Assembly: GCF_000204195.1 (NCBI RefSeq)
Contig: NZ_AFBG01000008.1
Location: 62,001 to 126,000 of the forward strand
DNA: 64,000 bases
Direction: 5' to 3'
Source of the DNA: Acidovorax radicis N35
GTDB lineage: Bacteria; Pseudomonadota; Gammaproteobacteria; Burkholderiales; Burkholderiaceae_C
Shown: one piece after another, positions 38,641 through 48,061 of the stretch
Layout: each line of letters opens with the position of its first letter
Numbering within the stretch: the first letter of the stretch is position 1
Program-made: the position numbers and the translations under genes
Notes under the pieces: generated by a model
The model's input: the letters and a program-made list of their open reading frames with translations, nothing else
Database searches by the model: none
What the model was told of the DNA's origin: nothing

Positions 38641-40032
38641 ATGCAAAGCATTCCTTCCCAGAACGTGGTGGACCTGCTGCTCGACGCGGTCTGCGTCGTC
38701 CATGTGGACAGCACCATTGAGTTTGTGAGCCCGGCGTTCGAGCGCATCTTTGGCTACGCCCCCCAGGAAGTCATCGGCAAGCGCATGCTCGACATGGTGC
38801 ACCCCGAAGATCTGGCGATCACCCAGCGCCAGGCACAGCGCGTGATGGAAGGCCACCTGCAGCTGCAGTTTGAAAACCGCTATGTGCGCAAGGACGGCTC
38901 CATCGCCCACATTCGCTGGACAGCGCGCTGGCTGCCCGACAAGCAGCTGCGGCTGGCCGTGGCGCACGACATCACCGAGCGCAAGTTCACCGAGTCCATG
39001 CAGGCGGTGATCTATGCGATTTCCGAGGCTGCCCACACCACCCAGAATCTTCAGGCACTGTTCCAGCACATCCACCAGATCATCGGACGGCTTTTGCCTG
39101 CCACCGACTTCGCGGTCGCGCTCTACGACGCCTGCAGTGATTCGTTGAGTTTTCCGTACCACGTCAACGAACCGGGGCCCGCCCCCACGCCGACGACCCT
39201 GGTGCAGGATGCGCTGTGTGCCGAGGTGATCCGCAGCGGCCGCACCCTGCTGCTGACCCCCGACAACCCACCGCCCTCCGACAACACCGGAACCCTGGAG
39301 GCGCTGCTCCATCAGCAGCTGCCACACGAACGCGCGCCGCTGTACTGGCTGGGCGTGCCGTTGCAAACGCAGAAAGGTGCCATTGGTGCGCTGGTGCTCC
39401 AAAGCTACAACGAGCAGGGCCGCTACACCGAAAAAGACAAGGAACTGCTGCAGTTTGTCTCCACCCAGGTCGCAGCCGCCATCGAGCGCAAGCAGATGCA
39501 CGAGCGCCTGGAGCACATGGCGCAGTACGACCAGCTCACGCACCTGCCCAACCGCCAGCTGTTTCTGGACCGCCTCAAGACGGCGCTGGCCCGCGCGCGG
39601 CGCGATCAAAGCCTGTTGTCACTGCTCTTCCTCGACCTGGACAGATTCAAGCAAGTCAACGACACGCTGGGCCATGCCATGGGCGACCTGCTGCTGCAGC
39701 GTGTGGCCCAGCGGCTGCTGGAATGCGTGCGTGGCTCCGACACCGTCGCCCGCCTGGGCGGCGACGAATTTGTGGTGCTGCTCGAAAGCGGCCATGCCCG
39801 TGAGCACGCTGCGGCCGCCGCCGAGAAGATCCTGGCGGCCTTTGGCCAGCCCTTTGACCTGGAAGGCATCCACCTGACCATCCAGCCCAGCATCGGCGTG
39901 TCCATCTACCCTGAGCATGGGGGCGAGGAACACCACCTGCTGGGGCATGCGGACGAGGCGATGTACCTGTCCAAGAAAAACGGTGGCAACCAGGTGCGGG
40001 TGGCTTCGCCCCAGGGCGGACTGCCACCATGA
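38641..40032 (+). CDS. PAS-GAF-GGDEF diguanylate cyclase
   Basis: This protein of about 463 residues has a PAS domain (~10-120, PAFERIFGYAPQEVIGKRML, ending in a PAC-like VAHDITERK). A GAF domain (~130-300) and a GGDEF domain (~310-455) follow. The active-site motif LGGDEF and the upstream DLDRFKQVNDTLGHAMGD are intact, so diguanylate cyclase activity is likely. There is no EAL domain and no membrane segment, so it is cytoplasmic. The start is uncertain: an ATG at 38605 and one further upstream at 38560 are also possible, none with a strong ribosome site. Its stop overlaps the next ATG (ATGA). Confidence 0.9.
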   Translation: MQSIPSQNVVDLLLDAVCVVHVDSTIEFVSPAFERIFGYAPQEVIGKRMLDMVHPEDLAITQRQAQRVMEGHLQLQFENRYVRKDGSIAHIRWTARWLPDKQLRLAVAHDITERKFTESMQAVIYAISEAAHTTQNLQALFQHIHQIIGRLLPATDFAVALYDACSDSLSFPYHVNEPGPAPTPTTLVQDALCAEVIRSGRTLLLTPDNPPPSDNTGTLEALLHQQLPHERAPLYWLGVPLQTQKGAIGALVLQSYNEQGRYTEKDKELLQFVSTQVAAAIERKQMHERLEHMAQYDQLTHLPNRQLFLDRLKTALARARRDQSLLSLLFLDLDRFKQVNDTLGHAMGDLLLQRVAQRLLECVRGSDTVARLGGDEFVVLLESGHAREHAAAAAEKILAAFGQPFDLEGIHLTIQPSIGVSIYPEHGGEEHHLLGHADEAMYLSKKNGGNQVRVASPQGGLPP

Positions 40033-40373
40033 CGCAACCCGCAGCCCCAGCCAATCACACCTCCCCCCCACAAACGCCCCCGCAAAGCACCACACCACGC
40101 GGGCACGGGCTGCGCATGCTGGCCACCAGCCTGGGCGTCATGGCGCTGGCCTTGCCGTTGGCGTTCATGGTGACGGTGCTGCTGCACCCTTTCTGGTCCT
40201 GGCTGGAAACCACGACGGGCCTGGAGAGCATGGGCCGCCATGGCCCGGCCAGCTGGTGTTATGGGACCATCTGGGGGTTGATCGTGCTGGCTGTGTTCCT
40301 GCCCGTTGGCCTGCGCAGGGCGCGCACCCTGTTCGCTCCCGCAAAAAACTACCCTGGCAAGCGCCTTTCCTGA
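40029..40373 (+). CDS. Small membrane protein, function unknown
   Basis: This 114-residue protein has a Pro/Thr/Gln-rich N-terminus (~1-26) and two hydrophobic segments (about 30-52, LATSLGVMALALPLAFMVTVLL, and 80-97, WGLIVLAVFLPVGL). A basic tail ends the protein. It overlaps the diguanylate cyclase stop by four bases and is probably co-translated with it. I do not recognise a family. Confidence 0.65.
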   Translation: MTQPAAPANHTSPPQTPPQSTTPRGHGLRMLATSLGVMALALPLAFMVTVLLHPFWSWLETTTGLESMGRHGPASWCYGTIWGLIVLAVFLPVGLRRARTLFAPAKNYPGKRLS

Positions 40374-40401
40374 CCCCTCAGTGCTCCATCCCATTCCATC
40401 C

Positions 40402-40893
40402 ATGTCCTCCTCGTTCTCCAGCACCATGTTCTACAACGCACTCCAGCTCGCCCATGTCCTGTCCGTCATCGTGTGGATCGGCGGCATGGTGTTTGCCCAT
40501 TTCTTCCTGCGCCCTGCTGCGCAGTCGCTGGAGCCACCGCTGCGTGTGCGGCTCATGCACGATGTGTTGCAGCGTTTTCTGGCTGCGGTGAGTGTGGCGG
40601 TGGTGGTGGTACTGGGCAGCGGGCTGTGGATGATCGGCCGCGTGGCCAAACAGGCCGTGCAGGCAGGGGGCAGCTTTGCCATGCCGCTGGACTGGACCAT
40701 CATGGCCACGCTGGGTCTGGCCATGATGGCCATCTTCGGCCACATCCGGTTTGCACTGTTCAAGCGCCTGCAGCGGGCGGTGGCTGCGTCGGACTGGCCC
40801 GCCGGGGGCGAGGCCCTGGGCAGCATCCGCAGCTGGGTGGGTGTGAACCTGGCGCTGGGCGTGGTGATTGTGGTCGTCACCGTGCTGCTGTAG
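40402..40893 (+). CDS. CopD-like integral membrane protein
   Basis: This 163-residue protein has four hydrophobic segments. The first helix contains LQLAHVLSVIVWIGGMVFAHFFLRP, the HxxxxxxWxGG pattern found in CopD/YddG-like membrane domains. A basic loop follows (IRFALFKRLQRAV), and the last helix is NLALGVVIVVVTVLL. Such proteins are sometimes linked to copper or to heme, but no substrate is evident here. Two ATG codons (40402, 40426) are possible; 40402 is used. Confidence 0.75.
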   Translation: MSSSFSSTMFYNALQLAHVLSVIVWIGGMVFAHFFLRPAAQSLEPPLRVRLMHDVLQRFLAAVSVAVVVVLGSGLWMIGRVAKQAVQAGGSFAMPLDWTIMATLGLAMMAIFGHIRFALFKRLQRAVAASDWPAGGEALGSIRSWVGVNLALGVVIVVVTVLL

Positions 40894-40952
40894 CGCGGCG
40901 CCACGCCGAATCGGCCGACGGCAGGGCGTTGTAGCCCCCTGCCTGTGCCGCG

Positions 40953-41957
40953 TCAATGCACGATGGCCAACTTGCCAAAATGCCGCCCGCCCGCGCTGAG
41001 TTCGGCATACGCGGCCTGCGTTTCATCGATGCCGAACACGCGGTCGATGGCGGGCACGATGCGGTGCGCCGCAATGGCCTGCGTGGCTTGCGCAAGGTCG
41101 GCCACCGACCCCGTGTTGTTGCCCACGATGCGCAAGGCTTTCACGATGACCGGCAGCATGTCGATGGAAGCCACCGATCCCGTGACGAAGCCCACCGTGA
41201 ACACCGTGCCGCCGAACGCAGCCGCCTGCAGCGAGCGTGCCAGGGTAGCGGCGCCCACGGTTTCCACCACCAGGTCGGTACCGCGCCCCTTGGTGAGCCG
41301 CAGCACCTCCTCGTCCCAAGCGGGGGTGGCGCGGTAGTTGATCAGGTGGTCCGCGCCAAGCTGGCGCGCACGCTCCAGCTTGTCGTCGGACGATGAAGCC
41401 AGAATCACCGTGGCACCGCTCGCCTTGGCAAACTGCAGCGCAAAAATGCTAACGCCGCCTGTGCCCAGCAGCACCACGACGGACCCTGGACGCACCGATG
41501 CCGACCGCACCGCATTCCAGGCGGTGGTGGCCGCAATCGGCAGCGCCGCACCGTGCACAAAATCCAGGTGCGGCGGCAAGGCCACCAGGCTGGCAGCCGG
41601 CACGGCCACGTATTCGGCCAGCGAACCCGGCAGGGTCACGCCCCGCAACGCCGCCACATGGCCAGGGGTGATGGCGCCAGCCAGCCAACCCGGCATGAAA
41701 TGCGGAATCACCCGGTCGCCCACAGCGACGCCCTCCACCCCCTCGCCCAGGGCAGCCACCTCGCCCGCGCCGTCGGCCACCGGCACCATCGGAAAGCCCG
41801 CCACCGGGAACCCCCCCGTAGCGATGGCCACATCCAGGTAGTTGAGAGAGGCAGCCCGCAGCCGCACCACCACCTCGCCCCTGGCGGGCTCGGGGTCTGG
41901 GAGCTGAGTGGTTCGGAACGCGGTGAGCGAAGGCGCGGTGAGTTCAACGGCTTTCAT
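40953..41957 (-). CDS. Zinc-independent medium-chain alcohol dehydrogenase/quinone oxidoreductase family
   Basis: This 334-residue MDR-family protein has a GroES-like N-terminal domain (RLRAASLNYLDVAIATGGFP, VPVADGAGEVAALGEGV, VGDRVIPHF). The Rossmann domain contains VVLLGTGGVSIFALQFAKASGATVI. The structural zinc Cys cluster of classical alcohol dehydrogenases is absent, which fits NADPH-dependent quinone or enone reductases. It is divergent from a LysR regulator with a 152-base spacer, a common arrangement for such reductases. Confidence 0.87.
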   Translation of the reverse strand: MKAVELTAPSLTAFRTTQLPDPEPARGEVVVRLRAASLNYLDVAIATGGFPVAGFPMVPVADGAGEVAALGEGVEGVAVGDRVIPHFMPGWLAGAITPGHVAALRGVTLPGSLAEYVAVPAASLVALPPHLDFVHGAALPIAATTAWNAVRSASVRPGSVVVLLGTGGVSIFALQFAKASGATVILASSSDDKLERARQLGADHLINYRATPAWDEEVLRLTKGRGTDLVVETVGAATLARSLQAAAFGGTVFTVGFVTGSVASIDMLPVIVKALRIVGNNTGSVADLAQATQAIAAHRIVPAIDRVFGIDETQAAYAELSAGGRHFGKLAIVH

Positions 41958-42109
41958 GGGAGGCAGGTCCTTGTGATGTGGGAAAGAAAAAAAACGAAAA
42001 CGGATGGGGTGCCGCCCCGCCGGGGCAACACCTGCCGCGCCAGTGTGATTCACCATCATTGACAGATAAACTTCGATTCACTGCAATCATTTAAAATCAG
42101 GAGTTGCAA

Positions 42110-42988
42110 ATGGACATGCTGGACAGCATGAAGGTCTATGTGCTGACCGTGGAACAAGGCAGCCTCAGTGCCGCCGCCGTGGCCACCGGCATCTCGGCCA
42201 CCATGGCGGGCAACCACCTGCGCACGCTGGAGAAGCGGCTGGGCACGCAGCTGCTGCACCGCACCACCCGGCGCCAGCACCTCACGGCCTTTGGCGAGGA
42301 TTACTACGCGCGCTGCAAGGAAATCCTGCGCCTGGTGGCCGAGACCGATGCCCTGGCGCAGAACCAGCAGTTGGCCCCGGCAGGCAAGCTGCGCATCAGC
42401 GCACCGGTCACCTTTGGTGCCGAGGCGCTGATGCCCGCCCTGTCCACCTACCTTGACCGCTACCCCGACGTCAGCGTGGACATCGCGCTGAATGACCGCG
42501 TCGTGGACCTGCTGGAAGAAGGCTTTGAAGCCGCGATCCGCATCGGCCACCTGCCGGACTCCGCACTGATCGCCAGGCCCCTGGCGCCTTACCGGCTGAT
42601 GGTCTGCGCATCTCCCGCCTACCTCGCGCGGCTTGGCACCCCCCAAAGGCCGGGCGACCTCACCGGCCACGAATGCCTGTCGTTCAGCCCTTCCGCCCTG
42701 ATGCAATGGAGCCTCACAGGCGACGATGGTGTGTGCCGCGTGCCCGTGTCGGGGCGGCTGCAGGTCAACAACGGGCAGGCGCTGCGGGTGGCGGCGCTGC
42801 ACGGCCTGGGCATCGTCCTGCAGCCGGCCATCCTGCTCGAAGCCGATGTGCGCGCGGGCCGCCTGGTGCAGCTGTTTGCAAGCTATGAACTCCCGAGCCG
42901 CCCCATGAGCGTGGTGTACCCGCCAGACCGTTACCGCTCGCCCAAGCTGCGCAGCTTCGTGGATTTTTTGCTGGAACAGTTTTCGTAG
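42110..42988 (+). CDS. LysR family transcriptional regulator
   Basis: This 292-residue protein has an N-terminal winged HTH (SMKVYVLTVEQGSLSAAAVATGISATMAGNHLRTLEKRLGTQLLHRTTRR) and a substrate-binding domain from ~95. GKLRISAPVTFGAEALMPAL and RIGHLPDSALIARPLAPYRLMVCASPAYL place it in the CrgA-like LysR group. It is divergent from the quinone oxidoreductase-like gene and is its probable regulator. The ATG at 42110 is preferred to the in-frame TTG at 42104. The following 140 bases show no gene. Confidence 0.92.
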   Translation: MDMLDSMKVYVLTVEQGSLSAAAVATGISATMAGNHLRTLEKRLGTQLLHRTTRRQHLTAFGEDYYARCKEILRLVAETDALAQNQQLAPAGKLRISAPVTFGAEALMPALSTYLDRYPDVSVDIALNDRVVDLLEEGFEAAIRIGHLPDSALIARPLAPYRLMVCASPAYLARLGTPQRPGDLTGHECLSFSPSALMQWSLTGDDGVCRVPVSGRLQVNNGQALRVAALHGLGIVLQPAILLEADVRAGRLVQLFASYELPSRPMSVVYPPDRYRSPKLRSFVDFLLEQFS

Positions 42989-43128
42989 CACGCGGCTGCA
43001 GCGCGCATAAAAATGCGCTCGCTGCTGGTGGTCCCGCGGTTCACCTACAGAAGTCGCGGACAAGCCCTCTGCTGACAGCACCCCAGCGCGCAGAGCCTCT
43101 ACCATCGGGCACAGAGGAGCCTTGCTAC

Positions 43129-44973
43129 GTGTTCAAGTATTTCGAAAGCCGCCTTCCCCCCTATCCCCCCGCCGAACCCCATTTGCCCCCGAAGGACTTC
43201 ATGGCCTTTGTGTGGGATGGCACGCGTGGCCTGCGCGGCTACGTGGTGGCCATGGCCGGTCTGTCTGCGGCCATCGCCTTCTACGAAGCGTTGCTGTTTG
43301 CCGTGCTGGGCTACGTGGTGGACTGGATATCCAACACGGCCCCGGGCGCACTGTGGGCCGAGCGCAAAGGTGCGCTGATCGGCATCGCCGCGCTGCTGCT
43401 GGCTTCGGTGGCACTGGTGGCGGTGCAGACCAGCATCAAGCACCAGGTGCTGGCCATCAACTTCCCGCTGCGCCTGCGCTGGAACTTTCACCGGTTGATG
43501 CTGGGCCAGAGCATGGCCTTTTATGCCGACGAGTTTGCAGGCCGCATCACCACCAAGGTCATGCAGACCGCGCTGGCCGTGCGCGACATGATCTTCACGA
43601 CGACCGACGTGGTGATTGGCATGGGCATTTACATCGCCACCATCCTGGTGCTGCTCGCGGGGTTCGATGCGCGGTTGATCGTGCCGTTTGCGGTATGGAT
43701 CGTCGCCTACGGCCTGGCCTGCTGGTACTTTGTGCCGCGCCTGGGCAAGGTGGGCAAGGCGCAGGCCGATGCGCGCTCGGTGATGACCGGGCGCATCACC
43801 GACGCCTACACCAACATAGCCACCGTCAAGCTGTTCTCGCACACCCGGCGCGAATCTGAATTTGCCCGTGCCGCCATGGATGCGTTCAAGCTCACCGGCT
43901 ACGCGCAGATGCGGCTGGTGAGCCGGTTCGAGATCGTGAACCACATCCTGGTGGTGGCGATGATTCTGGGCGCCTGCGGGACCGCGCTGTGGTTGTGGTC
44001 GGCGGGCGAAGTGGGCGCCGGGGCCGTGGCCGCCGTCACCGCCATGACGCTGCGCGTGTCGGGCCACGCCCACTGGGTGATGTGGGAGATGACCACCCTG
44101 TTCGAGAGCGTGGGCACCATCCAGGACGGCATCAACACGCTGACCAAGCCCCACACCGTGGTCGATGCGCCCGGCGCGGCGCCTCTCAGCGTGACCCAGG
44201 GCGAGGTGCGTTTTGACAACATGAGCTTTGCCTACGGCAGCGGCCCCGGTGCCCGCCCGGTCATCGACCGGCTCAACCTGACCATTCGTCCGGGCGAGAA
44301 GATCGGGCTCATCGGCCGCTCGGGCGCAGGCAAGTCCACCCTGGTCAACCTGCTGCTGCGTTTTCACGACGTGCAGTCGGGCCGCATCCTTATCGATGGG
44401 CAGGACATCGCCCAGGTCACGCAGGACAGCCTGCGCCGCAACATCGGCATGGTCACGCAAGACACCTCGCTCTTGCACCGCTCCATGCGCGACAACATCC
44501 TGTACGGCCGCCCCGACGCGAGCGAAGCCGACCTGCACCAGGCCGCCGAGCGCGCGGAAGCGGCGGACTTCATCACCACGCTGACGGATCTGCAGGGCCG
44601 CGCAGGCTACGAGGCGCATGTCGGTGAGCGCGGCGTGAAACTCTCGGGGGGCCAGCGCCAGCGCGTGGCCATTGCGCGCGTGATGCTCAAGGACGCGCCC
44701 ATCCTGCTGCTGGACGAGGCCACCAGCGCGCTCGACTCCGAGGTGGAAGCCGCCATCCAGCAAAGCCTGGACGGCCTCATGCAAGGCAAGACCGTGATCG
44801 CGATTGCCCACCGCCTGTCCACGATTGCCGCCATGGACCGCCTCATCGTGATGGACGCGGGCCGCATCGTCGAAGAAGGCACCCATGCGCAACTGCTGGC
44901 GCAGGGTGGCGTGTACGCACGGCTGTGGGGTCACCAGAGCGGCGGCTTCCTGGGCGAATCGGAAGAGGATTGA
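43129..44973 (+). CDS. ABC transporter, fused permease and ATP-binding protein
   Basis: This 614-residue half-transporter of the ABCB/MsbA type has six predicted membrane helices (~40-320). The nucleotide-binding domain has Walker A GRSGAGKST (~403), signature LSGGQRQRVAIARVML, Walker B ILLLDEATSALDSE and the His loop AIAHRLSTI. It would work as a homodimeric exporter; the substrate (lipid, drug or peptide) cannot be told. The start is GTG at 43129 with AGAGGAGCC upstream. Confidence 0.92.
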   Translation: MFKYFESRLPPYPPAEPHLPPKDFMAFVWDGTRGLRGYVVAMAGLSAAIAFYEALLFAVLGYVVDWISNTAPGALWAERKGALIGIAALLLASVALVAVQTSIKHQVLAINFPLRLRWNFHRLMLGQSMAFYADEFAGRITTKVMQTALAVRDMIFTTTDVVIGMGIYIATILVLLAGFDARLIVPFAVWIVAYGLACWYFVPRLGKVGKAQADARSVMTGRITDAYTNIATVKLFSHTRRESEFARAAMDAFKLTGYAQMRLVSRFEIVNHILVVAMILGACGTALWLWSAGEVGAGAVAAVTAMTLRVSGHAHWVMWEMTTLFESVGTIQDGINTLTKPHTVVDAPGAAPLSVTQGEVRFDNMSFAYGSGPGARPVIDRLNLTIRPGEKIGLIGRSGAGKSTLVNLLLRFHDVQSGRILIDGQDIAQVTQDSLRRNIGMVTQDTSLLHRSMRDNILYGRPDASEADLHQAAERAEAADFITTLTDLQGRAGYEAHVGERGVKLSGGQRQRVAIARVMLKDAPILLLDEATSALDSEVEAAIQQSLDGLMQGKTVIAIAHRLSTIAAMDRLIVMDAGRIVEEGTHAQLLAQGGVYARLWGHQSGGFLGESEED

Positions 44974-45087
44974 CCTGACAGGGACCGGCACCAAGCCGCC
45001 TGGGCGACAGGCTGTCGCGCAAGCGGCTGTGCAGCCGACGCGTTGCCCCTACGGTGGCGGTTTTCAACACCTGATGGAAAGGCTTCG

Positions 45088-45414
45088 ATGATCAAAGTCA
45101 CCGCCCTGTACCGCTGGCGCGAAGGCGCCACCTTCAACCATGACTACTACCACGGCGAACACATGCGCATCGCCCGTTCGGCCCTGCAGCCACTGGGCCT
45201 GGTGCGGCTGGAGAGCGACCGCGTGCTCTACCCCGGCGAGCCCCGCCCCGGCCAGGTGGTGGCGCTGACCAATGCTTTTTTCAGCGACCTGAAGCAGGCA
45301 CAAATCGCAGCCAAACAGACGGCGGCGGCGCTGATGGCCGACATTCCCAACTACACCAACATCGAGCCCGAGTCGTACTTTGCGCAGATGCTGGCACATG
45401 AGGTCACTGCCTGA
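45088..45414 (+). CDS. EthD family protein
   Basis: This 108-residue protein has a ferredoxin-like dimeric alpha-beta barrel pattern: IKVTALYRWREGATFNHDYYHGEHMRIARSAL, with the central YYHGEHM typical of EthD domains, then IPNYTNIEPESYFAQM near the end. EthD proteins accompany diverse oxidative pathways and their role is seldom clear. The ATG at 45088 has GGAAAGG upstream. It stands alone between the ABC transporter and the convergent Sel1-repeat gene. Confidence 0.8.
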   Translation: MIKVTALYRWREGATFNHDYYHGEHMRIARSALQPLGLVRLESDRVLYPGEPRPGQVVALTNAFFSDLKQAQIAAKQTAAALMADIPNYTNIEPESYFAQMLAHEVTA

Positions 45415-45442
45415 GCGCACGGGCTAGCGCCTGAATTGCAAT

Positions 45443-47428
45443 TCAGCGCTCGCGCACGGCCTTGAACAACAGGCCCAGGCTCACGGCCATGCCCAGCATG
45501 GGTACCCCGGCCAGAAGTGCCACCACGGCGCGTGTGACGGGTGACCAGTCGAAATCCCGCGCCGTGCGCCACGCACCATAGGCTGCCACACACCCCAGGA
45601 TGAGCATTCCCATGCGGAAGCTCGCGCCAGGCTTGAAGAACGCAATCAGCAGCACCGCGTTGGCCACGCCAATGGCCAGGGCCACATGGCCCAGATGCAG
45701 GGAGAAGGCGGACCGCGCACCACGGCTGTGCTCCCCCTCCTCGTCATCGTCCACCCCGCTGCGTGAGCGGCTGGGCGCCGGAACCTGGGACGGCTGGACA
45801 CGCGCGGGCGCTGGCGCGGCTGTGTCGGCCCTACCCCACTCCGATGCGGACAGTCCGGCCGCCACCACACCGGCCGCCGCGGCAGGGGCGGACACCGACC
45901 GCGCCTCTGCGCTGGGGGCCAGCCCCCGCTCCTGCAGCACGGCACGCAGACGGCCTGGCGCGCGCAGGGTCGTGACCAATGCACGCACGGGGCCCTGCTC
46001 GGCCGGAGAGACTCGCAAGTTTTCGACCCTCAGGGTGCTGCCGCGCACATGGGCCAGCATGAAAAGCGCCTTGCCCACCAGGGCGTCCTTGGGTCCACCC
46101 CTACCCTCCTCGACGAAGAGGGCCAGGTTGTAGGTCGCGTCGGCATGGCCCGCCTCGGCCGCCTGGGCATACCACGCGCGGGCCTGGGCCAGGTTCACGG
46201 GTCCCCCGTCGCGGCCATGTTGGTCTGATGTGCCCAGGCTGAACGCCGCATGGGGGTCGCCTTCGCGCGCGAACCAGCCCACCAGGTCGCGCGTGACCGA
46301 GCCGGTCCACACGACGGGTGCAGAGGAAGACGAGGACGAAGGTGCAGGGGCCATGGGTGCCAGGCTGAGGCCGCCCGGTGAGTCGGACTCTTCCTGGCGT
46401 TGCTGCATCTTTTGCGCCTGCTGCCGCTGCGCTTGCGCCGCAGCATTCCATTTGGCGGCCTCTTCCTTGTCCACGGGGCCGCCCCAGCCACGCTCGTGCA
46501 TCAACGCCAGCAAGCGCTTGGCGGGTTCGTAGTCCCAGTCGGCGGCCCGGTGGCACCAGTAGCGGGCGCTCTCGTAATTGGGCTGTTCCCAGCCGATCAC
46601 CGTCTCCAGCGCATGCTGAAACGCCGCCACCTCATGGCCCTGCGCAGCCACTGCCATCACGGTGTCGGCGGCTTCGATGCGTTTGCGCGTGAAGAGCGCC
46701 ATTTGCTCGGCATGCACAAAGGCATCGTCCACGGCCTTGCGCTCATCGTCCACGATCTTGAGCAGCTGCTCACCCGACGCAGAGTTCAGGCGCGCGGACA
46801 GCGTCTGCACACGCGCTTTCGCCTCCGCCGGAAAGCGTTCGTAAAAGCCCTTGGCATCCAGTTGGGTCTGGGCATCGTGCGCACCCATTGTCTGCAGCAC
46901 GGCTGCCAGGTCGAAGTGCCGACGCTGGCCCATCGTGCCAAAGCGCAACGCGCGGCCCATGGCGTAGAGGGCGTGTTTGTTACCGAGCGCCGCCCAGCGC
47001 CGGTACTCGGCCCAGGCCGTGGCGTCGTCACCCGCCTTGCGGGCGCTGACCGCATGCCGCACCTGCAGATCCGGCTCTTCGGGCACATCGCCGTTGGCCA
47101 GGTAGTGCAGGCCGTTCTGGGGGTCATACAGGTTCAGGCCCAGCCTATGGGCCTGCTCGCAGGCATGGTCAAACGGCGGGCCCCAGTCCGACATGCGGGT
47201 GTTCAGACCAAAGCCAAACGTGGGCTCGGTGTCTTCTGGGCCGCCCAGCCAGATGTCCCAGGCCTCGGGGAACCGATCTTCCACCACCCGGGCCCACGCC
47301 ACGAACTTGGGGTTCAGCGGGCCCCTGGGGCCATCAGCCGCGCGCTCGAACTGTGCTTCGGCCTCCGCCTTGGTAGTGGGCCAGGGCCAATCGGCAGGTT
47401 TTTCCCAGAGCTGCAGCGTGTAACTCAT
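45443..47428 (-). CDS. Sel1-like repeat membrane protein with uncharacterised N-terminal domain
   Basis: This 661-residue protein has an N-terminal domain of unknown function (~1-115, ending HRLGLNLYDPQNGLHYL). A helical repeat region follows with Sel1-like units (ESARYWCHRAADWDYEPAKRLLALMHERGWGG at ~285; NLAQARAWYAQAAEAGHADATYNLALFVEEGRGG at ~425). A Gln-rich stretch and Ser/Pro-rich linkers (one with five or six Ser) come next, then three C-terminal hydrophobic segments (~580-655). Sel1 repeats mediate protein contacts. No function can be assigned; the LYDPQ-type N-terminal domain occurs in other hypothetical proteins. Confidence 0.8.
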   Translation of the reverse strand: MSYTLQLWEKPADWPWPTTKAEAEAQFERAADGPRGPLNPKFVAWARVVEDRFPEAWDIWLGGPEDTEPTFGFGLNTRMSDWGPPFDHACEQAHRLGLNLYDPQNGLHYLANGDVPEEPDLQVRHAVSARKAGDDATAWAEYRRWAALGNKHALYAMGRALRFGTMGQRRHFDLAAVLQTMGAHDAQTQLDAKGFYERFPAEAKARVQTLSARLNSASGEQLLKIVDDERKAVDDAFVHAEQMALFTRKRIEAADTVMAVAAQGHEVAAFQHALETVIGWEQPNYESARYWCHRAADWDYEPAKRLLALMHERGWGGPVDKEEAAKWNAAAQAQRQQAQKMQQRQEESDSPGGLSLAPMAPAPSSSSSSAPVVWTGSVTRDLVGWFAREGDPHAAFSLGTSDQHGRDGGPVNLAQARAWYAQAAEAGHADATYNLALFVEEGRGGPKDALVGKALFMLAHVRGSTLRVENLRVSPAEQGPVRALVTTLRAPGRLRAVLQERGLAPSAEARSVSAPAAAAGVVAAGLSASEWGRADTAAPAPARVQPSQVPAPSRSRSGVDDDEEGEHSRGARSAFSLHLGHVALAIGVANAVLLIAFFKPGASFRMGMLILGCVAAYGAWRTARDFDWSPVTRAVVALLAGVPMLGMAVSLGLLFKAVRER

Positions 47429-47640
47429 TCCATCCCCTCCCGGCGCGGCGTTACTACTTGGTGTGGTTCGCGGATTTTAGGGGGCCCTTTATCCTTGCCA
47501 CGGCAGCCAGGTGTTGATGCAGCGTGCCCTGCAACGTGGCGGCGGTCTGCTAATTTTTGGTGAAAATAGGCCCTACCGCTTGTTCACATTGCGTTTATAG
47601 CTATAAATTTAATAGCAAACAACTTTCAAACCACCTACCC

Positions 47641-47949
47641 ATGTCCACTACCACACCCATTCCGCTCGACATGCCCACCCCCACGGGCGACCAGCTCAAG
47701 GCAGCGCGCATTGCCGCAGGGCTCAGCCAGGCGCAGGCGGCGGAGCTGATGGGTTACCCGCTGCAGACGGGCAGCCGAGGCGGTGTGCAGTCGCGCACCT
47801 GGCAGGCGCTGGAGAGCACCAGCGACGAGCGCAACATGCAAGGGCCGGTGTTTGCGATGTTTCTGCTGCTCACGGGCCAGCATCCTGCGTTTTGCCTGAC
47901 CGAAAGATCCGGAGCGAACGGTGGTGCGCACGCCCCCGTGGGCGCCTGA
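47641..47949 (+). CDS. Small HTH-like protein
   Basis: This 102-residue protein has a helix-turn-helix-like segment, GDQLKAARIAAGLSQAQAAELMGYPLQTG (~16-44), of the XRE/YdaS type but lacking the rest of a full XRE domain. VQSRTWQALESTSDERNMQGPVFAMFLLLTGQHP follows, in which the WxxLE...MxxxxFxxFLLLTG pattern is reminiscent of phage or plasmid regulators. It stands alone. The preceding 212-base gap contains an AT-rich stretch (47595-47625) with TATAGCTATAAATTTAATAG, plausibly its promoter. Confidence 0.7.
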   Translation: MSTTTPIPLDMPTPTGDQLKAARIAAGLSQAQAAELMGYPLQTGSRGGVQSRTWQALESTSDERNMQGPVFAMFLLLTGQHPAFCLTERSGANGGAHAPVGA

Positions 47950-48061
47950 ACCCAGCCGGGCGCATGCAGAAGGCGCCCTGCGCGACCCAGAACCCTAGCG
48001 GGAGACTGGGGCTCCGGGTTCACTGGGTCGGCCTCAATAGCCCGGAGCTTCCTTCGCGTAC

